A stretch of 64,000 nucleotides of DNA from Persicitalea sp963716085 (GCA_963716085.1 OY970288.1:2914001-2978000), one strand, 5' to 3'; positions 1 to 9,203 are shown, counted from the stretch's first letter. The notes: generated by a model from the letters alone, not told the origin. A program made the numbers and translations.

Positions 1-132
1 ATCGTCGTAAGTCAGCATGAACTGCGGTATTCTTCCAAGTAGTTGAAATCGTCATCCATGCGAATCGTTGTTTCGCAGTTTCAGCCTGCACCTTGAAAAC
101 CTATTGACCAAAGATACGGATCAAAAGCTTTT
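1..132. other. window edge, no supportable gene
   Basis: Short open stretches run off the left edge on both strands, but none is long enough to identify. A plus-strand frame closes near position 42 and a minus-strand ATG lies near position 18. Either could be the end of a neighbouring gene. Confidence 0.3.
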
Positions 133-981
133 CTAAGAAAACATCCGCTTATAAAAAGCCAGCCCCTCGCTCGCCAACTCATCGGCGCTATTCGCCAGCG
201 GCCGCCAAATGCAGGTAGCCCGCGCCAACGCCTCCGAGGGCTGCCCAAAAGTCTCGATCACCATTGCCCCGTCGTAGCCGATTTCTTGCAGGGCGTCGCG
301 GATGCCTTCCCATTCGAGGTGGGCGGTGCCGGGCGTTCCGCGGTCGCTTTCGTTGCCCTGTACGTGGCAGAGGAGGTTTTTGCCAAGCTTGCGGATGGCG
401 TCGGGGATGTCTTTTTCTTCGATATTGGCGTGGAAAGTATCCAGTACGATTTGCAAATTGGGGTGAGCCACTTCTTGCACCAGGGCCATCGCCTGATCCA
501 TCGTGTTGATCATGTCCGTTTCAAAACGGTTCAAAGGTTCCAAACCCAGTATAATGCCGTGGTCGGCGGCCACCTGACTCACTTCCGCCAGTATCTCCAC
601 GCACCAGGTGCGTTCCTGCTTCTTCTGCTCGGGGGAAACGATGCGCGTTTTGCCCACGGCGGAGTAAAGTGGCCCGCTGAACAACGGACTGCCCACGTCG
701 GCGGCTATTTTGATTCCTTCTATAATGTAGTCCTTGCCGATTTGTCGGTAACGCGGCTCGGTGCTGGAAATGTCACGCTCTTCGCCGAAAGCCCCGCAGA
801 TAAGAATATCTAAATCCAAATCATGCGCGACGGACTTGATTTTGGGCCAGTCGATAATCGAAGCGTCTTCTACGGCGATCTCGATGAGGTCGTACCCCAT
901 GTTTTTGACCTTGGTCAAAAGGTCAATATTTTCTGTCGAGAAAGGAGAAGCCCAGACGAAGGTAGAAACACCGAATTTCAT
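133..981 (-). CDS. sugar phosphate isomerase/epimerase, ketose 3-epimerase-like
   Basis: A 282-residue TIM-barrel protein of the AP-endonuclease-2-like superfamily. It most resembles D-psicose/D-tagatose 3-epimerases, which interconvert ketohexoses at C3 using a divalent metal. The expected metal and catalytic motifs are visible: LEPLNRFETD near residue 150, VLDTFHAN near 185, CHVQGNESDRGTPG near 210 and VIETFG near 244. There is no signal peptide, so it should be cytoplasmic. It is the last of five minus-strand genes with a sugar-catabolism flavour, but 399 bp of palindrome-rich DNA separates it from the Gfo/Idh/MocA gene, so cotranscription is uncertain. The exact substrate cannot be read from sequence; a hydroxypyruvate isomerase or inosose-type role is the alternative. 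Confidence 0.85.
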   Translation of the reverse strand: MKFGVSTFVWASPFSTENIDLLTKVKNMGYDLIEIAVEDASIIDWPKIKSVAHDLDLDILICGAFGEERDISSTEPRYRQIGKDYIIEGIKIAADVGSPLFSGPLYSAVGKTRIVSPEQKKQERTWCVEILAEVSQVAADHGIILGLEPLNRFETDMINTMDQAMALVQEVAHPNLQIVLDTFHANIEEKDIPDAIRKLGKNLLCHVQGNESDRGTPGTAHLEWEGIRDALQEIGYDGAMVIETFGQPSEALARATCIWRPLANSADELASEGLAFYKRMFS

Positions 982-1380
982 TTATTACTAAGGTTAATTC
1001 GTTGAGGAAATCAGAATTATAAGGTTGCTGGACATTGATTCAAGCAATCTACCAACTCCAAAATCCCTTAGGGATGAAACATATTATAGCCGCCGACTTT
1101 AGTCGGCGGATGGAAGGCAAAAGTATGGTATGAGTGAGTCCCATCGGGACGGCTCATAATCTCGGACAGTCAGAGCGGACAAATCGGCCGTTCCTACGGA
1201 ACTGTTTGGTTTTTAATATATTCTGTTCCGCCGACTGAAGTCGGCGGCTACATGATCGGTCAAGCCTACGGCTTTTTTTAGGACATAGATTTTTTAATAA
1301 AATAGCCACGGGTGGTCTCCGTAGCTATTTGACTTTATAACGTAGCCATTCTTTCAAATGGCAAGATATTCAAAAATGCA
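982..1380. repeat. cluster of REP-like palindromes
   Basis: This 399-bp gap has no credible gene but at least six short palindromes. Two near-identical 20-mers (CCGCCGACTttAGTCGGCGG type) lie at 1090-1109 and 1228-1247. Smaller hairpins lie at 1063-1075 (ATCCC/GGGAT), 1138-1150 (GTCCC/GGGAC), 1190-1202 (GTTCC/GGAAC) and 1263-1273 (AGCC/GGCT). Most have the form NNCC-tac-GGNN, typical of dispersed extragenic palindromes. The last is followed by a T run at 1274-1280 and could also act as a plus-strand terminator. Confidence 0.6.
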
Positions 1381-2493
1381 CTATTCGAAACTCGGCACGT
1401 CAATTCGTTCCCCGTTTTTCATCGCCGACTCATGGGCACAAATGCCCGCGCAAGTGTAATTAGCGGCAAGTGCAGCATCCACCGCTGAGTCCCGGCCCTC
1501 TACCATCGCCGCGACGAACTCCTGCACCAGGTGGGGGTGCGAACCGCCGTGGCCCGCGCCTTGCAGGAACGAGACGTGGTTTGGGTCGTCGATGGTTTGA
1601 CGCTTGGTAAAGTGCTTGATGGGTTCGATGAGCCGGTCGTCGGTATCAGGGACGTCGATGCGCTCGGCGTCTTCGCCGCCCGTGAAGATCACGTGGCTCT
1701 CGTCCTCCAACTGCTCCCACTCGAACGACATCTTGGTACCATACACATCATAGCTTTCGCGGTACTGCCGCACCACGTCGAAAAGCGAGCGCGTGGCCTC
1801 GGCGATGACGTCGGAATCTTTGAGGGTGAAGGTAGCCGTCTCGACGGCAAAGGGCGAGTTGTAACGGCTCGCCAAATCGTCCGACAAGCGGCCCGAGCCG
1901 TGGCAGACGACGGTTTCGGCGATGGTGTCGTTGATGCGCAGCAGCGGCGAAATGGCGTGGGTGCCGTTCAGCATCGGCGGGTATCCCTTCCAGTACTCGT
2001 CCCAGCCGGGCATACTCATGTCCTGAATGTGGGAGCCACGCACGAACTGAATGCGACCCAGTTCGCCCGCTTCGGCTTTCTTCAAACCATACAAAAATTC
2101 GCGGGTGTACAGGGCCGTTTCCATCATCATATAGACCTTGCCCGACTTGCGCTTGGCTTCTACGATGGCGGCGCAGTCTTCCTTGGTCATCGCCATCGGA
2201 ATGGTGCAGGCCGTGTGCTTGTTGGCGTTCAGCGAGGCCAGCGTCATGCGCGCGTGGTCGGGAACGGGCGTCACGACGTGGATGGCGTCCACATCGTCGC
2301 GTTTTGGGATGTCTTCAAAATGCTCGAAGACGAGATTGGGGTCGAGGCCAAATTTCTCGGTCAGCTCATCGCGGACGTGCTTCCGGCGGGTACAAATGCC
2401 CACGGCTTTGATATTGGGATGGGCCTGATAAATAGGAATGAATTCTTTTCCGAATCCCATTCCTACGATGACGACGGTAAGTTGCTTGTTCAT
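1381..2493 (-). CDS. Gfo/Idh/MocA family oxidoreductase with degenerate catalytic motif
   Basis: A 370-residue NAD(P)-binding protein. The N-terminal Rossmann fold is visible as VVIVGMGFGKEF, followed by the second domain of the Gfo/Idh/MocA family, whose members oxidise or reduce sugars and inositols. The family's EKP signature normally supplies the catalytic lysine; here the equivalent place (near residue 98) reads CTIPMAMTKE, so that lysine is absent. The downstream D-x-G-x-H motif reads LNGTHAISP, keeping the histidine but not the aspartate. Length is normal and the frame is intact, so this looks like a diverged subfamily rather than a broken gene. No signal peptide is present. The ThuA gene lies 141 bp upstream, across an inverted heptamer repeat. 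Confidence 0.85.
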   Translation of the reverse strand: MNKQLTVVIVGMGFGKEFIPIYQAHPNIKAVGICTRRKHVRDELTEKFGLDPNLVFEHFEDIPKRDDVDAIHVVTPVPDHARMTLASLNANKHTACTIPMAMTKEDCAAIVEAKRKSGKVYMMMETALYTREFLYGLKKAEAGELGRIQFVRGSHIQDMSMPGWDEYWKGYPPMLNGTHAISPLLRINDTIAETVVCHGSGRLSDDLASRYNSPFAVETATFTLKDSDVIAEATRSLFDVVRQYRESYDVYGTKMSFEWEQLEDESHVIFTGGEDAERIDVPDTDDRLIEPIKHFTKRQTIDDPNHVSFLQGAGHGGSHPHLVQEFVAAMVEGRDSAVDAALAANYTCAGICAHESAMKNGERIDVPSFE

Positions 2494-2517
2494 GGGGGGT
2501 GGCTTTTACTTGTTAAA

Positions 2518-2636
2518 AAAAGGGTTAACGGTCAACGGTTAACGGTCAAACGGCGTTCTACGATTTCCTTTTGATTGCGAATTCTTAAATCCGCGAACCG
2601 TTAACCGTTAACCGTTGACCGTTTAACCTTTAACCT
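2518..2636. repeat. inverted pair of heptamer arrays (GTTAACG words)
   Basis: The left arm at about 2522-2553 is a tandem run of 7-mers alternating GTTAACG and GTCAACG. The right arm at about 2596-2635 is the complementary run, CCGTTAA and CCGTTGA. The arms match over about 20 bases without error and could fold into a long hairpin around a 45-base AT-rich loop. It lies between two minus-strand genes, so it would fall in the leader of the Gfo/Idh/MocA message. Confidence 0.75.
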
Positions 2637-3372
2637 AATTCCTCCCCGCTGCCCACTGCACCGAGTTCCGCAGGATGGTTTGGTAGGGGGCGATGGTGTG
2701 GGAGGCGGCGTCGTGGCCGAGGGCGATGCCGACGACGCGGCCTTTGGGGTAGTTGACGGTGAAAACGCTGGGGAAGACCTCGGGGCCGGTGGTGGCTTTG
2801 GCGGTGGCTAGTACTTCGATGGGCGTTCCCGAGGGGTCGGGTTTGTAGTAGTAGAGTTCGTCGTCGAGGGAGAAGGTGGCGGGGACGCCCTTCATGATGG
2901 GGCTGTTTTCGTTGGTCACCGTTACGTCGAAGGGGCCGTATTTGTTGTGCCCCCTGGAGCCGCCTCCGACGAGTTTTTGGTTGTACTCCGGCCAGTCTTT
3001 CCAGTTGTACCAGAGGGCGGGGTGCGCCAAGACTAGGCCTTTGCCCGCGTCCACGAAGGCAAAAACGGCCTGGCGCGTGGCGTCGTCCTCGATGGGCTGG
3101 TTGTTGGCGAGGTACAGCACGTCGGTATTTGGCAGTTGGGACAGGATGGTCGTCGGATCGTCGGTGTACTCCACCGAGGCCAAATCATCGCGTTCCAGGG
3201 TTTGGCTGTCTTCCTGCTTATACCAGCGGTCGAAGTCGTGGGACGAGCCGCCGCCTACCATGAGGACTCTGATGGGTTTCTTGCCTGAGGAGGCGTTGTT
3301 CCTGGAGCAAGCCAGACCGATGAGCAGCAGGAGAGCAAAAACCGAATAAGTTTTGAAGCGCATTTTTAGCAT
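2635..3372 (-). CDS. ThuA domain lipoprotein
   Basis: A 245-residue protein. The first 22 residues form a lipoprotein signal ending in the lipobox LIGLACS, so the mature protein starts at Cys22 and is membrane-anchored. The rest is a ThuA-like, class-I glutamine-amidotransferase-like fold: IRVLMVGGGSSHDF near residue 35, LVLAHPALWYNW near 133, and a C-terminal RVVGIALGHDAASH segment. ThuA proteins are associated with trehalose and other disaccharide use, and Bacteroidota and Planctomycetota often encode them beside sugar dehydrogenases. The GH127 gene is 33 bp upstream on the same strand, so the two are probably cotranscribed. The biochemical reaction of this subfamily is not established. Confidence 0.85.
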   Translation of the reverse strand: MLKMRFKTYSVFALLLLIGLACSRNNASSGKKPIRVLMVGGGSSHDFDRWYKQEDSQTLERDDLASVEYTDDPTTILSQLPNTDVLYLANNQPIEDDATRQAVFAFVDAGKGLVLAHPALWYNWKDWPEYNQKLVGGGSRGHNKYGPFDVTVTNENSPIMKGVPATFSLDDELYYYKPDPSGTPIEVLATAKATTGPEVFPSVFTVNYPKGRVVGIALGHDAASHTIAPYQTILRNSVQWAAGRN

Positions 3373-3396
3373 AATTGATAATTGAATGGTAGTTGG

Positions 3397-5406
3397 TTAT
3401 CTGTTTTTGTCCACTACCGGAAATTCGGCGATGCGCAGGGTCGTGCAGCCGTAAGGCACCAGCGTCAGGTCTTCCAGCGGGGTATCGAGGGGATAATGCG
3501 GATAGGTGGGATACGGGATTTTGGCCGTGGAATTCCGGTACGCTTCCCAATGCGGAATGCGCCTGCCCTTAGCGGTGATCGTGATCGGCGCGTTTTGCAG
3601 GTTCCAGGGATAGTCGGCGACGGTGGGGTTTACCTTCACCTGCATAGAGTCGGCTTTGGCGTATTTTATGGAGAGACCGTAGTTCCAGGGCGTAGTGGGA
3701 GTCACTTCGTAGAAACTGTCCGGGTAGCGTTCGGTCTGGACTTCACGCCACTTCTCCCCTATTTTAAGAGCATACACCAGCGGGCCGCGTTCGACGCCCA
3801 GCGAACGCTCGTACCACTGCGAAAGCCGGATTTCCATCGGCAGTTGCAGTTCCACCGCATCATCAGGCGCCCAAAGGCGGTCGAGTACCACGATTTTCTC
3901 ACCGCTGTATTTTACTTCTTTCCCGTTCACCCTGATTACTGGCTTCTCGCACCAGCCGGGAATGCGAAGGTGCAGCGGGAATTTCACCTCACTAGTCGAT
4001 TGGTACTTGAAGCGAATCCTGTCCTCAAAGGGGTATTTCGTTTCCTCGATGAAAGAAACCTCCTGACCATCTGCTACTTTGGCCTTGACCTCAGAAGCTC
4101 CGTACAGCAGCGCGGCCAACCCGTTGTCTGCCGAGGCATACCACATATTTTGGGCAAACTTAGGATAGCCCTGATGCATATTGGCCAGGCAACAGGGGTA
4201 GCCCGTCGTGGTGCCGAACACCTGCCGCGCCGTGTGGTCGTCGGCAAAATTCCGGGATTCGTCGGTGACTTCTATTTGGTTGACCTGCTGGAAATACTGC
4301 CGGCGCAGGTAGGCGTCGTCGTGCTGGGTGGGTAGCACGTTGAAGGCGATTTTTTCCAGATAATCGGCGTAGTACACGTCTCCCGTGATCGGCAGGATGC
4401 TCTCGAATGAATACATCAACTCAACTACCGTGCATAGTTCCGTTCCCTGGGTGGGATCGTTGCCGTGCATGGCCTCGTCGGCCCCGTACATGCCCGTCAC
4501 GAAACCGTGGACATCGCGCAGGGCCGATAGTCCCTCCTTGACAGCGTCCGAATATTTAGTCTCGGGATGGTGTTGGTAGTAGATGAGCGGTTCTTTGATG
4601 CCCTGCGCTACGTTGACGCAGTGCAGATTGGGGTAAGGATTGGCTTTACGCAAAGTGTTGTCCGTGAAAACCGTGGTCCAGTCGTAAGTTTGTTTGTGGA
4701 TCAGCTCGGCTAGATCCAGCAGGTACTTTTCTTTGGTTATATTATAAAGCCAATACACGACCTGCAAGTTATCGCCTCCGCGCTGCTCGGCCCAGAATGT
4801 CCACTTGCCCAAAGGATTGGTGGGGAGTTGTTTCAATTGATAGCGGAAGTATTTGTCCATCAGCGTCAGGACGCGCTCGTCTTGCGTGGCGGTGTAGTAC
4901 TGTTGCATGGCTTTGAGCATCACCATCTTGGGCCACCAGTCTTCGCTGTACTCCTGCTGGGTGCCGGGTATCGGCTTCATGGTCTTGGCATCGTAAGGGT
5001 AAGGGCCAAAGTAGCCATCGGGCCGCTGGTTCTTGATGCTCCACTCCATCCAGGCCTGCGCTTTGGCTTTCAGTTTTTCGTCATTCAGCAAATAGGCCAG
5101 CGGCACTAAGCCATCGACCCAGTAAGGGCCGCGCTCCCAGGTATCGCCCGTGCCGCCCAGCCAGGCGTTATTTGGCCCGGCCACCACGGCGTAGATGCTG
5201 TCGAGGTGGCCTGTGAGGCCATCGCGCTGGGTTTCCAACATGGTGCGGAGCCAGCCCTTTGGCTGAATGGCCCCAAGTGGCAAAGCGGTGTACGGCTGCG
5301 CCAACAATGGGGTTTGGTTCGTTACGTAATGCGCGTTACGAGGTTGTGCTGAAAGCGCTGCGGAGGTGACCCACAGTATACTCATAGCTATCGTCAACTG
5401 CTTCAT
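3397..5406 (-). CDS. GH127-type beta-L-arabinofuranosidase (DUF1680 family)
   Basis: I place the start at 5406 because it gives a standard signal peptide (MKQLTIAMSILW to ALSAQ); upstream ATGs would bury it. The 669-residue product is predicted to be exported. It has the (alpha/alpha)6-barrel architecture of family GH127, retaining enzymes that release beta-L-arabinofuranose by a zinc-bound cysteine nucleophile. The site is intact: Glu323-x-Cys325 (GTELC) and the adjacent Cys405-Cys406 (TGYPCCLANM). This matches the Glu-x-Cys plus Cys-Cys arrangement known for the family, with a similar spacing between the pairs. A beta-sandwich region follows from about residue 440. It is 85 bp downstream of the multidomain dehydrogenase gene and 24 bp upstream of the ThuA gene. 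Substrate assignment within the family is inference. Confidence 0.88.
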   Translation of the reverse strand: MKQLTIAMSILWVTSAALSAQPRNAHYVTNQTPLLAQPYTALPLGAIQPKGWLRTMLETQRDGLTGHLDSIYAVVAGPNNAWLGGTGDTWERGPYWVDGLVPLAYLLNDEKLKAKAQAWMEWSIKNQRPDGYFGPYPYDAKTMKPIPGTQQEYSEDWWPKMVMLKAMQQYYTATQDERVLTLMDKYFRYQLKQLPTNPLGKWTFWAEQRGGDNLQVVYWLYNITKEKYLLDLAELIHKQTYDWTTVFTDNTLRKANPYPNLHCVNVAQGIKEPLIYYQHHPETKYSDAVKEGLSALRDVHGFVTGMYGADEAMHGNDPTQGTELCTVVELMYSFESILPITGDVYYADYLEKIAFNVLPTQHDDAYLRRQYFQQVNQIEVTDESRNFADDHTARQVFGTTTGYPCCLANMHQGYPKFAQNMWYASADNGLAALLYGASEVKAKVADGQEVSFIEETKYPFEDRIRFKYQSTSEVKFPLHLRIPGWCEKPVIRVNGKEVKYSGEKIVVLDRLWAPDDAVELQLPMEIRLSQWYERSLGVERGPLVYALKIGEKWREVQTERYPDSFYEVTPTTPWNYGLSIKYAKADSMQVKVNPTVADYPWNLQNAPITITAKGRRIPHWEAYRNSTAKIPYPTYPHYPLDTPLEDLTLVPYGCTTLRIAEFPVVDKNR

Positions 5407-5491
5407 GAAGCATTTATTTACCATGTATGCCTCTACAGACCACATATTTGGATTCAAAATTTCAGTTGTCCATTCTTTAGAATCATTTCCG

Positions 5492-8400
5492 CTATTTACT
5501 AACCCGCAAAACCCCGTTCATCCCCCGCCAGTGACCGGGAAAGGTACAAACGAACGGGTAGTCGCCGGGCTGGTCAGGCACGGTAAATTCCAGCGTCACC
5601 GCCCCGCCCGGATCGACCAGCTTAGTAGCGTGCAGCACTTCCGGTAGCTTGGGGACGTACTGCATTTCGGCGGCTTCGGGATCGGAGAGCAGCGCGTCGG
5701 CGGCTTTACCTACTTTTTCTAGACTACCTGGCTGAATGACCAGCAAATTGTGCTGCATGCCGTCGGGATTTTCCAGCACGATGGCTACCCGCTCACCCGC
5801 TTTGGCAGTGATGAGTTTCTTGTCATATTGCAACATATCGGGTACCACGCTCAGGTCAATCGTGCGCGCGTTGGCGCTGGGTGCGGTCGAGGGAGTCGTC
5901 TCGCCGCCCTGGCTCTTGCCGGGCCGGTTCAGCTCCAGCGACAAATCCCGGATATTCCCCACGAAGCCGAATTTGCCTTCGTACGAGCCGATCTTGTCAT
6001 CCCCTTCCATGTCTTCGCCGAAGCGCACCGTGTTGGTAAGCGGCTTCATGAAGAGCATGGGTGCTTTGGCGCTAGCGGCAGGTTTTCCGTCTATTTCAAT
6101 AAAAAACCTACCGGATTGGGCCAGTCCGGCTTCTAAGTCGAACTCCTCGGGCAGCGGCTGATTGGTCATGGCCTTTGCCACGGTACCGTGCTGCCTAACT
6201 TCCATTACTACCTTTCCGTCCTGGATGTAGAGCGCGTATCCTTCGCGGCTGTCGCCCTGTCCGGCAATGAAACCTTGCAGCGGCTCGTCCTTTTTCTGGA
6301 TTTTCGCTTGCAGGGTTATTTCTTTGCCCGCCGCGTCGGGGGCAAATTGCATATAGCCGAACCGACGCAGCGGGTACACCTCTTTATTCAGTGCCTCCGC
6401 GATGCGATCGCTCAGCTTGGAGCGCAGGGAAGCCTTCTCGGCGGCGGCCCGGTATCCTTTCTCGTGTACCGTCGCTGCCGCCATAATGGCTTTTGAGAGC
6501 CACTTGTCTTCGATGTTCTGCTCGTCCAGCGTGGCTCGGTACACGGCCGCGCCAATCTTCTCGGAGGATGGAATATCCAGCAAACCGACAATCGCCGCGA
6601 GGCGCGTGTTCAGGTTGGGGTCTTCAAGTGTTTTTTCGAGCGCACCAAAACCTTGTTCCGAGCGGGGAAGTACCTGGGCAGCGGCTTTGCGCACGCCGGC
6701 AGCCGGGTGCGTGAGTGCTTTTTGGGCAGATTGCAGGGCTTCGGCGTTGTTTCCGTCCAGCAAGCCCAGCCCGTGTAGTGTCCACAACGCGTGTACCGCC
6801 GGGTTATTCAGCCCTACCGCGTCTACGCTCTGATTATCGATCATCCGGTACAAAGCCGGAGCCACCGATCTGTCCTGCATCTCCACCAGCAACCGCTGGG
6901 CGGTCATGCGCCAGAACATATTGTCGTTTTCAAGGGCGGCCAGCAAGCCGGGAGTGTCCTGCTTCGACAGCTTCATGGCGGGCTTGTTGGCGGCGTTCTT
7001 GTAAACTACCCGATAGACGCGCCCGTGGTTGGTGTCACGCAAAGGACTAACGAAAGCGTTGCCCTGTCCGCGTGGCTGCTCGGTAAAAGGCAGCACAAAC
7101 TCCGAAGGTGCCTGGCGCGGCACAAAGACGTTGTGCTGGATGATAAAGTTGTACCAGTCGGCAATCCAGACTGCCCCATCGGGGCCGACCTGCGCCTGCA
7201 CCGGGCCGTACCACTCGTCTGAACTGGCCGTCAGGTTCCAGCCGTCGCTCTCCTTGAAACCTGCGCCGTCCGGTTCGATGACGGCGCGGTGCACCAGCCG
7301 CATCGTCGGTTCGCTGACGAAAGCCACGCGGTTCCAGTATTCTTTGGGGTAGTCGCGGGCGGTGTAAAAATGATGTCCGGCGGCGGCGGTATACCCCCCC
7401 ACTACATCGACCTGCCGGATGTTGGGCGTCATGGTGTGGGCGTCGTAGTGGCCGTCGATTTTCTGCACCGGATCTACCTGCGACTGCTCACCGGGCAGAA
7501 TCCGTTCGGCGTATTTGCCGGGCATGGAGTAGTAGGCGCTGTGCGTGTTATTAGCCGTGGAGATAAAGATATTGTTGTCCTCCGTCACGCCCAGGCCCCA
7601 GGTATTGTTGCTGGTTTTGCCCAGATAGGCGAAGTCCGAGCCGTCGGGCCGGAAGTGGTAAACCCCCATCGGAAAACGGATGCGCTCCCCGTTCATGGTG
7701 CCATCGAAGCCGGAGTAGCCCACCGTTCCCCATATCTTGTTATCGAAACCATAGATCAGGTTAGAGGGCCCGGAATGGGTATCGCCCTTGCCCCAGCCGT
7801 GGCTGAGCACCTTCGTGACATCGACTTTATCGTCGCCGTCGGTGTCTTTCATGAAAAGGATGTCGGGGGCCATCGTGACGATCACGCCGTCGTTGGCAAA
7901 GCTGAGGCCCGTCGGGATGTTGAGGCCATCGGCGAAGACCGTGAACTTGTCGGCGCGGCCGTCGCCGTCGGTGTCCTCACAAATCTTGATGCGGTCGTTG
8001 GCCTCGCCATCGGTCTCTTTGAAGGTGTTCGGATAGTCCACCGACTCCACCACCCACAGCCGCCCGCGCTCATCCCAGGCCATCGCGATGGGGTTGATGA
8101 TGTCGGGGTCGGCGGCGAATAGCTCCACTTTGAAGTCAGGAAGCACCTGCGTCAGTTTCTGGGATTCCGCCGGAGAAAGCGCCTCTTGCATTTTGGGGAC
8201 AATGTGCCGTTTAGTGTAGGCGGCGATCGTGTCGGCATTATAAATATCCACGTCGGGAATATTCAGGGCGGCGATTTGGCTTTGCACCTGCTCACCCAAG
8301 GCCCACAGTACCCCGTTCCTGACCAAATCCAGGAAGCCGATATTTGACCAGGTGCGGTCTTCGTGGCCGTAAGCGGTGTAGAACACCCGGCCCTTGCCCT

Positions 8401-9040
8401 CGTTGCGCACCCAGGTGTAGGGGATGCGCTGGCCGTCCTCCACGCGCTCGGTCAGGATGGTCATATCAGGGTTGATATTTTTTAGCACGTAGGTCTCGTC
8501 CCAGGTCGTGAAAGGCCCTATTCCCTGCATCACCGGATGGTCGGGCTTAACGATCACGTTGGCAAACTCACCCGTCTTGTGCGAGGCGAACTGCCCACCG
8601 ATGGTTTTAATGTACCATTCGGAATTCAGGAAGCAGCCCGACGCCGAGTGCAGGGGCACCAGCCCCTTTCCGCTTTGCACAAAATCTTTTAGAGCACTTT
8701 CCTGCGCGGGAGAAATCACGTCGTGGTTGGCGTAGATAATCAGGGCGTCATACTTGGCGAGGTTTTCGGGATTCAGGTCATTTAAGTCTACGGTATAAGA
8801 CGTGTTGATGCCGCTCTCAAAGAGCTTGATGGAAAGCCAGGGCGCGTATTTGCCCGAGTCGTGGTGCTTGCTGGTGTTGCCCAGGAAAAGCACCTCGGCG
8901 CGACGGGGGGCATCTGCCTTCGTAATTTTCATAGACGGGTTATTTCCCAAGGAACTCGTATTGGTTTTCGCGCAGCTCAGGATTAGCGTCAGGGCCAGGA
9001 AGGCGGCGAGGTATTTCCTTATTATTGTTATTCTATACAT
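5492..9040 (-). CDS. ThuA / PVC-type dehydrogenase / HEAT / beta-sandwich / azurin-like lipoprotein
   Basis: A 1182-residue lipoprotein (lipobox LTLILSC) with five recognisable regions. Residues about 45-255 are a ThuA domain (EVLFLGNTSKHHDSG, LVPLHSASGCF). Residues about 285-690 are a six-bladed PVC-type membrane-bound dehydrogenase domain (VELFAADPDI, DTDGDGRADKF, DTDGDDKVDV). About 715-870 are HEAT-like helical repeats. About 880-1040 form a lectin-like or 3-keto-disaccharide-hydrolase-like beta-sandwich (REGYALYIQDGKVV). About 1060-1182 are an azurin/plastocyanin-like cupredoxin with type-1 copper ligands in GMQHNLL and VCTFPGHWRGMNG. Relatives often end in a cytochrome c CxxCH domain, which is absent here; the cupredoxin may accept electrons instead. 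It is first in the minus-strand sugar cluster. The dehydrogenase substrate is unknown, probably a sugar or polyol. Confidence 0.85.
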   Translation of the reverse strand: MYRITIIRKYLAAFLALTLILSCAKTNTSSLGNNPSMKITKADAPRRAEVLFLGNTSKHHDSGKYAPWLSIKLFESGINTSYTVDLNDLNPENLAKYDALIIYANHDVISPAQESALKDFVQSGKGLVPLHSASGCFLNSEWYIKTIGGQFASHKTGEFANVIVKPDHPVMQGIGPFTTWDETYVLKNINPDMTILTERVEDGQRIPYTWVRNEGKGRVFYTAYGHEDRTWSNIGFLDLVRNGVLWALGEQVQSQIAALNIPDVDIYNADTIAAYTKRHIVPKMQEALSPAESQKLTQVLPDFKVELFAADPDIINPIAMAWDERGRLWVVESVDYPNTFKETDGEANDRIKICEDTDGDGRADKFTVFADGLNIPTGLSFANDGVIVTMAPDILFMKDTDGDDKVDVTKVLSHGWGKGDTHSGPSNLIYGFDNKIWGTVGYSGFDGTMNGERIRFPMGVYHFRPDGSDFAYLGKTSNNTWGLGVTEDNNIFISTANNTHSAYYSMPGKYAERILPGEQSQVDPVQKIDGHYDAHTMTPNIRQVDVVGGYTAAAGHHFYTARDYPKEYWNRVAFVSEPTMRLVHRAVIEPDGAGFKESDGWNLTASSDEWYGPVQAQVGPDGAVWIADWYNFIIQHNVFVPRQAPSEFVLPFTEQPRGQGNAFVSPLRDTNHGRVYRVVYKNAANKPAMKLSKQDTPGLLAALENDNMFWRMTAQRLLVEMQDRSVAPALYRMIDNQSVDAVGLNNPAVHALWTLHGLGLLDGNNAEALQSAQKALTHPAAGVRKAAAQVLPRSEQGFGALEKTLEDPNLNTRLAAIVGLLDIPSSEKIGAAVYRATLDEQNIEDKWLSKAIMAAATVHEKGYRAAAEKASLRSKLSDRIAEALNKEVYPLRRFGYMQFAPDAAGKEITLQAKIQKKDEPLQGFIAGQGDSREGYALYIQDGKVVMEVRQHGTVAKAMTNQPLPEEFDLEAGLAQSGRFFIEIDGKPAASAKAPMLFMKPLTNTVRFGEDMEGDDKIGSYEGKFGFVGNIRDLSLELNRPGKSQGGETTPSTAPSANARTIDLSVVPDMLQYDKKLITAKAGERVAIVLENPDGMQHNLLVIQPGSLEKVGKAADALLSDPEAAEMQYVPKLPEVLHATKLVDPGGAVTLEFTVPDQPGDYPFVCTFPGHWRGMNGVLRVSK

Positions 9041-9161
9041 GCAATCAGAAATTTCTTCACTAAAAATATCCTGACTGGTAAAGCAGAAAAAATGGGAAAG
9101 CTACTTGGAGCGTTGGCGCTTTTTGGAAGCAGGACGGGCCAGGCTTACTGCCATAAAACAG

Positions 9162-9203
9162 AAAAACCGGAGCGTCAGCCGTTGGGCTGGCTCTCCGGTT
9201 TAC
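9162..9203 (-). terminator. rho-independent terminator after the RRM gene
   Basis: A 9-bp outer stem (9164-9172 with 9193-9201) continues into an AGCC/GGCT inner stem. On the minus strand it is followed by a T-rich tract, as expected for termination of the RRM gene transcript. Confidence 0.7.

Noticed and set aside
1531..2574. Long plus-strand open frame opposite the Gfo/Idh/MocA gene
   Set aside because: Its protein lacks family features and lies antisense to a clear gene; high G+C at third positions opens such frames.
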